DNA from: Papilionanthe hookeriana x Papilionanthe teres
Taxonomy: Eukaryota; Streptophyta; Magnoliopsida; Asparagales; Orchidaceae
Assembly (NCBI GenBank): GCA_022702705.1
Contig: CM040432.1
Coordinates: forward strand, 46,960,540 to 47,024,539
Direction of reading: 5' to 3'
DNA: 64,000 nt
Below, one piece after another: positions 34,284 through 43,954 of the stretch. Position 1 is the first letter of the stretch. Each line of letters begins with the position of its first letter. The notes under the pieces are model-generated. The model was given only the letters and a program-made list of their open reading frames with translations, was not told the DNA's origin and ran no database searches. The position numbers and the translations under genes were made by a program.

Positions 34284-35949
34284 ATGGTTGAGACACGAGC
34301 TTCGTCGGCTTCACAAGGTGCTCCCGCAGCCGCAGAAAGAGAGGAGCCGGAAGTAATGAGGAGGCAGCTTCAAGAGAAAGATGATACGATCGCCCAAATG
34401 GCGAAAAGGATGGAAGAGATGGCTGTAGCCCTAGCCACTCTCCGCAGTCGTGTTCAACCCCAAAGAGAAACACCCCCGTAAGTCATTCACATTGTAGACG
34501 GAGGAAAGGAGATTACATCCGTCAACGGGGAAGATCAATTAAAGAAGGATGCAACACAAAGCATGATTCCGGAAAAGGATATCAAGAGCTTGGTGGAACA
34601 ACGAAGTGCGAGAAGCCTTGGCACAATCAAAGAGCGGGACATCCATTCGGACTCGGTAGACCTTACCCCGAAGAATTCGACGCCGTCCAATATCCGAAAG
34701 GCTTTGTACCACCTCTCGTTCAAGACCTTTGATGGAACCGGAAACCCTCGGCAAGCATGTTGCACATTTTCGTGCCGGTTGTTGCAATGCCGGCGAAGTG
34801 ATGCTTTACTCTTCCGACAATTTGTCGACGACTGTCGTGGATCGCCTTTGATTGGTATGCGGAATTACCGAACGGATCGGTAAAGACATTTTCGTAACTA
34901 GAGAACCTCTTCATCAAGCGATTTGTCGGAGCTCGGCACCACATCACTATAGGTGATTTAGTGGTAGAGAAGCGAAGCCGAATGAAACTCGGTAGACAAC
35001 ATACTTCGATGGAGGAATCTAAGTATGAAATGTGAGCCACGATTACAAGAACAAGCATGCGATCGGCATTTTACTTAAGAGCATCCATGGCCCGATAAGC
35101 ACTTCTCCTCAAGGGATTTACTATTAAGACTTTCGAGAAGTTGTTAAGTAAGGCCGGAAGCTTGCAAGAGGAGGCGAAGCAATTAAGTTTCACCGATAAA
35201 ACGAGACAAACGAAGCCTGTGAAAACTTTTGAAAAGAAGTCTGGGATCGTCGCAGCAGTCGATAAAGGCAAGCAACCGATACAAATATCATTAGAACGGC
35301 CGCAGCAACCTCAACCGAATTACCAGCAACCCCGACCCAGCTATCAGTCATCTCAACAGTATGAACAACCGCCTCGTCCACAACGTACGTTTAGGGAGTT
35401 CCTAAGCAGGGAGTATCCGTTCAAGAATGAGGCAAGTGCCGAAAATGTTCCGCGACTCGATAAAGACTCCGCATTTCCAACCGCCGAGCCTAAAAGACCG
35501 AAGAAGTCGACAAGAGAGGTGATCCCAACTTTTGCCCTTACCACCGGATGCTCGCGCACAAGATAGAAGATTGTATTACCTTCAAGAGTTGGCTCAACGA
35601 CAATCTTCGGAAAGGGAATATAACGATCCCGAAAGAATACATGAAGGAACCCCGTAAAGGAGGTTCCGTCAATGTTATCTCGACGGATTTCATTGTTCCG
35701 ATAGATCCCTATGCGACTGATGATGGATGGACTACCGCTTGGACAAAGTCTTCAAAGAAGATTTTAGATCACATCCAAACCGCTTCGGTGCGAGCTTCAA
35801 TTCAAAGTTCGAAAACTGTCAAGTCGGCGCTATCACTTGCGATAGAAGAACCGCCTCAACAAGAGATGACTGAAGAAAAGAAGAAAATTGACGAAGAAGA
35901 GAAGACCGAGGCACCTAAAGCTGGACTAAGCTCGCTTATCCTAGGATAG
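34284..35949 (+). pseudogene. Gag of element B, frames broken here
   Basis: Structural protein packaging the element RNA. It starts MVETRASSASQG, followed by a charged predicted coiled coil (34350-34440). The retrotransposon gag core is visible in pieces: FDGTGNPRQ near 34726, FDWYAELPNGS at 34848 and ITIGDLVVEKRS near 34945, in more than one frame. A Q/P-rich linker (35290-35385) and a C-terminal knuckle-like HKIEDC-x2-FK (35557-35583) follow. The last open stretch ends at 35947. Several frameshifts as assembled, many at CAG/CTG-like positions. Confidence 0.75.
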
Positions 35950-37441
35950 TTGTTTCCGATTCGGGGAGAAATCCCTCGAACCTCTGACTCTGTATGATTA
36001 TCTGCCCACTCCGGTGGGATCTTATAATGATGAGGGTTATGGCGTTGGCTACGTTTTGACTATTTCTAACAATTACGTAACTAGCGACAATCAACCTAAT
36101 CCGGACGTCGATTCCAATACAAATAACAATTCTCAAATCATACACAATCTCGACGATCATAATGATGAAGAAGACATCCACCAGGGAGGCTACGAGAGTT
36201 CAACGAGCAACGAATCTATTTGCGAGTTTCGAGGAGCTCCAATCACAATAGAGTTAGAGCCTTCGTACTCCGAAGCTAATCCGGAAGAACCCGTCGTTCC
36301 GATTCGAGAGGAGACACCAACAAACTCAATGCTAAATTCGAAGAAATCACGAAGTCAACTTAAGAAGTGGAAGAGTTCTACCTCCGAGAATGGGTCCAGA
36401 GGACAAAGGAAAGCGTGTGGTTGTTCAGGAAGAACCAACCCCGGCAGAAGAAATACCCATTCGAGAAGAAAACGAGGCACATGAAAACAAAGTGGATTAC
36501 AACGTGCTAGCCCATCTTAGGAAACTACCAGCCAAACTGAGCATCTACGACGCTCTCATCTTATCAAAGGAGATGAGAGAAGCTCTGATCAAGGCCTTAC
36601 TTGATCCAGAAATTTGCTTAGCTCAAATGGCCGGAGATTCCCTAGATGAGGTTTGCTCGTTAAAGGAACAACGAGGTGTTACCTTCACGGACAACGACCT
36701 ACTACTTGGGACATGCAGACCACAACCGACCGTTGTACATTTCGGCTACAATCGGGAAAGTTTACACTCTCCGGAGTATTGGTGGATCCAGGAGCATCAA
36801 TCAATATAATGAATCTTCGAACGCTAAGCATACTTGGAAATTGATGCTCGCGAGCTCGAAGCGGACAAAATGTTATTAAGAGGATTCAACCAGTAAAGGA
36901 GAAAGAGCCCTCGGATCAATAACACTCGCTAATGAAGACCGGTGACTTAGCAAAGACAACCGCGAAATTTCACATAATTGATTCAGAAACGTCGTTCAAC
37001 GCTCTACTGGGCCGACCATGGATACATGAAAACAGGATGGTACCATCATCTCTACATCAATGCATTAAATACTACGATGGAGGGGAACAGTGTATTAAAG
37101 GTGACTTACAACCGTTCTCCGTACATGAAATCGGAATCCATGAGGATGCAGCTTATTATGCACCGCCGAAGAAAACAATCTTCTCCAGAGATACCATAAC
37201 AAATGAAGCAAAGGAAATTTGGGACAACGAAGAACCTGAAATTCTAGTCCAACAGTCACTCACCACTCCCTTACGGCGAGATGGTGAAGGTCTCTCCACA
37301 ACTCGCATCCGAGGTCGAGGCCGGGGACGAGGTCGTGGCGAGACATTAGGACGATCGGACGGAGGAAACCAGCCATCAATGTTGATTGGGAAGATAGTTC
37401 CGAAGAAGAAAAAGAAATCAAACAAGAAGCAGCGACAATAA
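35950..37441 (+). pseudogene. Pol N-terminal linker and aspartic protease
   Basis: Acidic linker (36014-36400), then LAHLRKLPAKLSIYDAL and a short TFTDNDLLLG, typical of Tat pol. The protease active site is VLVDPGASINI with D at 36785; DPGAS in place of DTGAS is usual in this lineage. HIIDSETSFNALLGRPWIH (near 36975) and PSSLHQCIKY follow, also lineage-typical. The end has an RGRGRGRGRG stretch (near 37310) and a lysine-rich tail, possibly RNA binding. Pieces are in at least three frames. Confidence 0.8.
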
Positions 37442-37503
37442 GCTCGGAAGAAGCCGCAATTCGAATCCCTCTCGAAGATGAAAGAAACGAAGAATATAAA
37501 TCG

Positions 37504-38141
37504 ATGTACGAGAAGATTAACCACTATGTACATACTATGACCCTGACCCCGATCCATTCTAATAAGATCGAGGGTATGGAGGTCAAAGAGGTATGTAGCG
37601 GTGGTGCAAAGCCCATCAAATTCTACCGTGGTGCTCCTTCCTCCAAAACCGAAAATAATGTACAACTTGAAGATGCTACTTCATCGAATTAATGGAATTG
37701 CCTTTTGAGTGGTATTCTCCCTGTGTTCAAAATTTAATTCAGCGTGGTTTCTTACCTCGAAAATGGACAAAAGGTCGATCACAACATTTTGAAAAATTAT
37801 GGAATAACTCCGGTCGTCCACCCAATGCAAAACATGGTCTCGGATTCGGCACAGTAGGATCAGTTGACGATACTGAATTTTGCATGGTTGTCACTTGCGA
37901 GTCTAATGAAAACTGCATGGAAACTACAGAAGAACTCGAAGATTTACAAATTGGAGATGCTCCACCAGAGTTCAAAGAAGAGATCAAATCTACAATAGAT
38001 GAGTTAACGGAAGTTAACTTAGGTACTAGCGAAAAACCTAGACCTACCTTTGTTAGCTCCTTACTCAATAAAGAAGACTCCGAAGAAATAATTAAGTTAT
38101 TAATGGAATTTAAAGACTCGTTTTGCTTGGAGCTACGATGA
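37504..38141 (+). pseudogene. Pol linker between protease and RT
   Basis: Two adjacent open stretches (37504-37692 and 37692-38141). The second starts MELPFEWYSPCVQNLI and carries GLGFGTVGSVDD and an acidic region before LLMEFKDSF, the usual lead-in to gypsy RT. Stop at 37690 and ATG at 37692 overlap, probably through a single-base error rather than a true boundary. Confidence 0.55.
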
Positions 38142-38860
38142 GATGCCGAGTTTAGCTCCGGAGGTCGCAATCCATAAGCTAGGAGTGGACCCCGCTTCGT
38201 TCCGGCCGTACAAGGTCCCGTAAGAATGCGTCTAGAAATCGAACAACAAGTCATAGCTAAAGTTAAAAAGCTAATAGACGCCAAATTTGTCCATGAAGAA
38301 CAATACCCGACTTGGTTAGCCAATGTAGTACCAGTCGTGAAGAAGAATGGTCAGATCAGAATTTGTGTGGATTTCGGAGATTTAAACAAGGCATGTCCAA
38401 AAGATGAATTCCTTCTACCGATCCCAGAATTAATGATTGACATTGCTTCGACACATGAAATATTTTCGTTCATGGATGGATCTTCAGGATACAACCAGAT
38501 AAAAATGGCTCCAGAAGATGAAAACCTTACAACGATTCGTAACGCCGATCGGGGTATATTGCTACACAAGTAATGCCATTTGGACCGAAGAATGCGAGAG
38601 CAACCTACCGGAGAGCGATGACAAGAATTTTTGATGATCTCATCCACAATCAAGTCGAATGCTACGTGGATGATGTGGTCATCAAAAGCAAAGTAAAGGA
38701 AAACCACTCGTATGATTCGAGAATTATTTTCGAACGATTAAGACAATTTAACCTTAAGATGAATCCCTTAAAATGCGCCTTCGGCGTCACCTCCGGAAAT
38801 TCTTAGGATTCGTTGTCCGACATCGCGGAATTGAAATCGACCCGAAAAGATTAAAGCCAT
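38142..38860 (+). pseudogene. Reverse transcriptase of element B
   Basis: Copies the element RNA into cDNA. Seen in order: PTWLANVVPVVKKNGQIRIC, VDFGDLNKACPKDEF, FMDGSSGYNQIKMAPEDE, MPFGPKNARATYRRAM and the catalytic YVDD at 38663-38674, then MNPLKCAFGVTSG. All are strong Ty3/gypsy Tat-type matches. Frames change around 38540-38575 and 38800. In the conserved block after MPFGPKNA, a Gly and a Gln of the family appear as Arg, each explained by a CAG-type change. Confidence 0.9.
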
Positions 38861-39470
38861 CTTAGAAATGCCACCTCCCGTAACCTTAAAACAACTACGA
38901 TCTTTTCAAGGGAAGTTGGCATATCTTCGACGCTTTATCTCAAACTTGTCGTAGGTGTCAGCCTTTCTCGCACTAGTTAAAAACGACGCCAAATTTATTT
39001 GGGAAGAGAAATGCCGTAGGGCCTTCGAGGACATTAAACAATATTTAATGACACCTCCCGTCTTAGCAGCCCCAGCACTCGAGTAGACCGCTAATACTTT
39101 ATACCGCGGCTTTAGACGACTCTCTCGAGCCTCGTTAGCCTGTGTCAATGATGAGGGTAAAGAAAATGCTCTTTACTACCTAAGCCGTCGTTTACTTCCG
39201 ACGGAAATAAGGTATCCCGCAATCGAAAAGCATTGTTTGGCCCCGATCTTCGCCGCTCAAAAGCTCGGGCACTACATGCTTTCTCATAAGGTCAACTCGA
39301 TCTCAAAATTTAATCCATTGCAATACTTGATGACCCGTCCAATGCTTTCCGACGGACTTGCCGGATGGTCAATGATATTATTGCAATTCAATATAACTTT
39401 CGTGCCTCTTCGTGCCGTAAAGGGACAAGTCTTAGCAGACTTCCTCGCAGCACACCCTTTGCCGACAGAA
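38861..39470 (+). pseudogene. RNase H of element B
   Basis: Degrades RNA in the RNA-DNA hybrid. CRRAFEDIKQYLMTPPVLAA (near 39010) is the tether, followed by ALYYLSRRLLPTEIRYPAIEK and AAQKLGHYMLSHKV. The catalytic region near 39090-39130 is in a disturbed frame. The sequence runs directly into the second RNase H. Confidence 0.75.
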
Positions 39471-40073
39471 TCGCCTCTCAATGACGATTTGCCAGATGAA
39501 CAAATAATGAGCTTAGAAGACCCTGATGATCGACGTTGGGAGTTGTATTTCGACGGAGCATCTTCAGCACACAAAGACGAAGAATCGCAAGTGATAGTAC
39601 CCGAGAAGGCAGGGATCGGACTAATCTTTATAACACCGGAGCGGGGGATGTTAAGATATTCCTACCATTTAACAAAGCCGTGTACAAATAACGAAGCAGA
39701 ATACGAAGCCCTCATAATAGGACTGGAATTAACTATTCAAATGGGTATAACAGACATCAACATCTACGGGGATTCGCAGTTAATCATTCAACAGATCGCC
39801 GGACAATACAGAATTTTAAAACCAAGACTCGAGCAATACTTCCAGTATGACATACAGCTGTTGGAACAGATTCCGAATGTGACAATCTACAAAATTCCCA
39901 TAAAAGAAAACGCTTTAGCGGATGCGTTAGCCCGTCTCGCAAAAGAATTTTCCTATTTGCAAGATGAATCAGTGGAAGTGTCGGTTCGCGGACGTCAGGT
40001 CCTATCACAGCTCGACATAGACACAATACACAAATCAGAAAAGGAAAAAGGATCAATTGCAGCAGTGACGTAA
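39471..40073 (+). CDS. Archaeal-type second RNase H (aRNH) of element B
   Basis: The 278-codon open stretch 39237-40073 ends with a full second RNase H: WELYFDGASS (catalytic D at 39552), NNEAEYEALIIGLEL (E), IYGDSQLIIQQI (D) and NALADALARLA (final acidic residue). A second, archaeal-like RNase H after the first is the hallmark of Tat-lineage Ty3/gypsy elements. This is the best-preserved protein domain in the element; its frame is uninterrupted. Confidence 0.9.
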   Translation, partial: SPLNDDLPDEQIMSLEDPDDRRWELYFDGASSAHKDEESQVIVPEKAGIGLIFITPERGMLRYSYHLTKPCTNNEAEYEALIIGLELTIQMGITDINIYGDSQLIIQQIAGQYRILKPRLEQYFQYDIQLLEQIPNVTIYKIPIKENALADALARLAKEFSYLQDESVEVSVRGRQVLSQLDIDTIHKSEKEKGSIAAVT

Positions 40074-41440
40074 AAACACGTAAGATTGGCGACATACCAT
40101 TAATAGATTACCCGCAAACAGGAAAACTACCGGACGATAGGTCGTTAGCTCCATCGTATCAAGAAAAGAACTCCGTCCTACGCATTAGTAAACAATACAT
40201 TATACGTAAGGTCTTTCGATCAAATGTGGCTAAGGTGCCTAAGCGGGTCCGAGGCTCGTGAAATTGTTAAAGAGGTGCACTCGTGACTCGTGGCACTCAC
40301 CGACCGGGTCCAAAGATGAAAATGAAAATTAAAAGACTAGTGGTACTACCGGCCCTCGATGATGACCGACCGCATGAAAATCGCCAAGAGCCGTCACCGC
40401 TGCCAAGTGCACGGAGTGGTTCTACACCAACCTCCAAATGTGCTACATCCGACAATCGCGTCGTGGCCATTCGAATGTTGGGGCACGGATATAGTGGGTC
40501 CAATAGAACCACCATCTTCAAAAGGACATCGCTTCATTCTTGCGGCTACGTACTACTTTTCTAAGTGGGCGGAGGCGGCTCCACTTAGAGAAGTGAAAGC
40601 ACATCACGTGCTACGCTTTTTCAAGAACCAAGTTGTCTACCGTTTCGGAGTGCCGCGCGTAATCATCTCGTATAATGGGTCGCATTCGAAGCACACAAAT
40701 CAACAATTTTGTCGAGAGACACGGAATCGACCGGCGATATTCAACAATTTACTACCCAAGAGCAAACGGCCTTGCCGAGGCTTTTAATAAAACTCTCGTT
40801 CAAATTTTAAAGAAAACCTCGGACGATAATAAGAGAAATTGGCACGAGAAGTTATTAGAAGCCTTATGGGCCTACCGGACAACCTTCGAACTCCTACTCA
40901 AGCTACACCTTACGCTCCGGTGTATGGGTCCGAGGCGATGTTACCCTTAGAGGTCCAAGCCTTCCTTCACTCGTGATTGCAGTTGCAAACAAAATCACGA
41001 CGAAGAGAATGCCAAATTGCGACTAGAAGAATTGGAAAGCCCGGAAGGGAAAAGACTTGCAGCGCAGACAGAATTTAGAACTATACCAAGCTAAGATGGT
41101 TCAAGCCCATGACAGACCGGGTCCGCCCAAGAACCTTCAAAGTTGGTGACTTAGTTCTAGTTCTCAAAGACCTATTCTTGCACACCGCAAGATAGGAGGA
41201 AAATTTGAACCCACTCGGGAAGGACCGTTTGTGGTCGAGGCGAGCCTACTCGTGAGGCTCCTACCGACTAGTGAACTGCCAAGGAGAACGACATATGCTT
41301 CCGATGAATGGACGATACTTGAAAAAGTATTACACTACCTGATGTTTCGAAGCAATGAATTTTCCATCCCTAGAAGCACGGGTGAAGTAATTACTTATGA
41401 CTGGGTCCGAACCCAAAATAATAAAAATGTGCTAAACTAA
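40074..41440 (+). pseudogene. Integrase of element B, frames broken, second Asp reads Tyr
   Basis: Zinc-finger end CQVHG, core start FECWGTDIVGPI (first D at 40488), FILAATYYFSKWAEAAPLRE, then RVIISYNGSH where the second catalytic Asp position reads Tyr (40671-40673), and NGLAEAFNKTL with E at 40777. AYRTT and the C-terminal EGPFVVEASL follow; stop at 41438. Frameshifts near 40350, 40690 and 40900. The Asp-to-Tyr codon lies in tcgtat, the same CAGA-to-CGTA change seen between the two LTRs, so it may not be real. Confidence 0.85.
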
Positions 41441-41633
41441 ATAAAATCATGATAATAAAGTTTTCCTTGTTTTCTCTCTTCCAAATCAAAATCTCTTTCC
41501 TGATCTTTTCCTACTTCATTCCTGTTGAATTTAAAAATATAAAAAATAAAAAAACTGTCTTTAATGAACATTTTCTTAATGTTCTTGTTCTTAAGATGTA
41601 CCCCCGATCCTTTTCCTCGTCTTTTCGCAGGAA
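41441..41633 (+). promoter_or_regulatory. Spacer with putative 3' splice acceptor before the ALKBH-like ORF
   Basis: AT-rich spacer with no gene. Its end, ccttttcctcgtcttttcgcag (41608-41630, interrupted only by a few purines), is a polypyrimidine tract plus CAG, three bases before the ATG at 41634. U-rich intron-like sequence precedes it. It looks like a plant 3' splice site that would give a spliced mRNA for the downstream ORF. Confidence 0.5.
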
Positions 41634-42437
41634 ATGTCGAGCGGGCGGTCGGTCCCGAACTTTAGAAATGGCGTAAGCCTCGCACTCGATGAAAAGAGGG
41701 TGAAAGATGGAGCGATAATAGAGATCGACTCGGACTTCGCACCAGCGGGCCCGCAATACGAGGAAAGTGACCGGGTCCCGATTGACCGAGAGGAACCGGC
41801 TAGTCGGACAAGAATGAAAGTGGGTGGCCCAAGCCACCAATCCGAGCAAGAAGAAAAGAAAAACGTACACCGAAGGAGACAAGAGAATCAAGTCCGTAGT
41901 CACTACAGCAGAGGGCGTGCTTGTCGGCGCCGCACCCACGTAAACTCGGAAATACGAAGAGCTACTCTCACAACAACTCAGCGAAGGAATAAAAATCGCC
42001 GTATCCGCAAGATGTTAACTAAATTAGCAGCGGACCAGCGCGACGAGGCAGTTGCTACTGCCAGTACATATACTTCAAGGATACCGGTTCGCCAGGAACC
42101 TGAAGGAAGGAAGCCAGCTCCCAGGATGACAGAAGAAACCAGAGAAATCTCAAGAAGAACAGAAGAAAGAAGGCTACTACACCACCAGATAAAGTCACCA
42201 GTAATACATGACCTTGTTGCAGAAGCAACCCCGGAGGATGTCCCGACGGACATCATCCCCGAGGAGCCGAGGTATGCAGGAGAACGTGAAGGGATCGAGC
42301 CATATATCCCACAAGACGTCACCGTGCCTCTCCATTTGCAAATTATCCCGGAATACGAGCTAGAAAGAATACGGAATGTCCGTAAGAAAACTTTTGAATA
42401 CTTCGAGAGAATCGAGGCGGGAGGATCAATATACTAG
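41634..42437 (+). CDS. N-terminal region of the ALKBH-like protein (267 codons)
   Basis: Open frame starting MSSGRSVPNFRNG, directly after the putative splice acceptor. Highly charged, rich in R, E and K, no hydrophobic core until residue ~230, so mostly disordered and perhaps RNA binding. The last ~40 residues (IIPEYELERIRNVRKKTFEY) resemble the helix that precedes the catalytic domain in plant ALKBH9/10 proteins. The frame ends at 42435 because of a shift near 42418; another frame continues without a gap into the AlkB domain, so this and the next entry are one gene. Position after integrase and before the 3' array suggests an accessory gene of the element. Confidence 0.7.
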   Translation: MSSGRSVPNFRNGVSLALDEKRVKDGAIIEIDSDFAPAGPQYEESDRVPIDREEPASRTRMKVGGPSHQSEQEEKKNVHRRRQENQVRSHYSRGRACRRRTHVNSEIRRATLTTTQRRNKNRRIRKMLTKLAADQRDEAVATASTYTSRIPVRQEPEGRKPAPRMTEETREISRRTEERRLLHHQIKSPVIHDLVAEATPEDVPTDIIPEEPRYAGEREGIEPYIPQDVTVPLHLQIIPEYELERIRNVRKKTFEYFERIEAGGSIY

Positions 42438-43110
42438 AAGGCCTCGAGTTACATACGGACGTGTTCTCGGAATACGAACAACAACAAATCGTGGACTGCA
42501 TCCGGGATTTGAAAAAGATGGGCCGAGCAGGCCGCCTAAGAGAAAACACTTACTCGGAACCCCGGAGATGGATGCCGGGGAAAGGGAGAATTACAATACA
42601 ATGTGGATGCTGCTACAACTTCGCAGAAGACAGGAAGGGAAACCCACCGGGGATACTCCGTCATGGCCAGGTGGATCCAATACCATTAGTCATTAAAAGG
42701 ATGGTAAAAAGAATGATAACATGGAGGGTACTGCCAGCAGATTGCATACCCAACAGCTTGCATCATTAACATTTACGTGAAGGGTGATCGCATACCCCCG
42801 CACATAGCTCACCACGACTTTGTCGACCTTTCGCACAATTTCTTTTCCGAATGAGTGTAATATCATGTTCGGATCCGACCTCCGGATAGCAGTGCCCGAG
42901 TGAGTTCCGAGGGCCAGTAAAGATACCATCGCCGGTAGGTTCCTTCATGATACCGAAGGGCAACGGAGCGGATGTCGCTAAACATTGCATACCGGGAGTA
43001 CCAAGTGAAGCGGATCTCGCTTACTTTCGAAGGATGGACGACGAGAAAGCACCTTACCACTTCCAGCGTGACCCGAGCTAGAGAGCCTCCGACCTTACGA
43101 GCCGCGAGTT
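42419..43110 (+). pseudogene. AlkB-family dioxygenase domain, plant ALKBH9/10 type, frames broken here
   Basis: Plant ALKBH9/ALKBH10 proteins are 2-oxoglutarate/Fe(II) dioxygenases removing N6-methyl groups from RNA adenine. The match here spans the whole domain: INILEGLELHTDVFSEYEQ, TYSEPRRWMPGKGRITIQ, GCCYNFAEDRKGNPPGIL, VDPIPLVIKRMVKRM, then INIYVKGDRIPPHIAHHDF (first iron-ligand His at 42801), NECNIMFGSDL, GPVKIPSPVGS, GNGADVAKHCIPGVPS (second ligand His) and RISLTF (2OG-binding Arg). The HxD Asp reads Ala (42807). Five or so single-base shifts separate these pieces, most at inferred CAG/CTG sites. Captured host RNA demethylase gene; activity of this copy is unknown. Confidence 0.9.
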
Positions 43111-43950
43111 ACATGGAAAATATCACACCTCCAACGTACATCCCTACGGCATCCTTGCCAAGGATGGCTTGGAAGGTGATGTTATCGACCATGTACCTCA
43201 CTATTCGTACATGGATTTTTGACGGATACTCTTTTGGATGGATCGAAAAAGATCATACATAGTCCGTTTTGAGTCTACATGGATTGTATGAGATGTATTC
43301 CAGATCGAGTTGTATGATGTATCTTCAACATGATTGGAATGAAAGTGACCATGTCACAATTTTGGCCTTCACCTCTTTTGTGCAAATTGATCGGGAAACG
43401 CCATTAAAGTTAAACGAACTTCGAACAAAGAACAAAAATAATAAAAAATAAATAAAAAAATAATAATAAAAACAAAAGAACAAAAAGAGGAAAATAAAAA
43501 TATAAATAATAAATGAGAATTATTTTCCTTAAAAAATCCAAACATAAAAATAACTTCAAAATCCACGTGAACGCTAAATAAAATTCACATGAACATTAAA
43601 TACACAAATTAAAAAATTTGGAAAGTTAAAGGACAAACGTAATGAAAATGAATCTCAAATCGGATCCCACTCTAAATTCATCTTTTCAAACATTTCAAAT
43701 CAACTCCAAATCGAAATTTATCTCAAGAAGCTTTGAAATTCTCTCGTCGGGATAACTCTTCCTCACAAGAGACCCACACTTCAATTTCGTAACCCTAAAC
43801 CTTTTTTTCGTCACATCGAAATCATTTCGACTTTTGTGGCCTACCTTTCTTCCCGTATGGAAATCGACTAGGTCTATTGACACGGAGCCACGAGCTTTGT
43901 CCGATTTGGTTCTGATGGCATGAGACTGGGTCCCTCTTCTCACAAATAAA
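43111..43950 (+). other. 3' noncoding region of element B before the array
   Basis: First ~150 bp may still be the tail of the ALKBH-like protein; a few short frames follow but none is recognised. 43430-43620 is A-rich. Antisense ORFs at 43695-44013 have no support. Confidence 0.4.
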
Positions 43951-43954
43951 CTTC

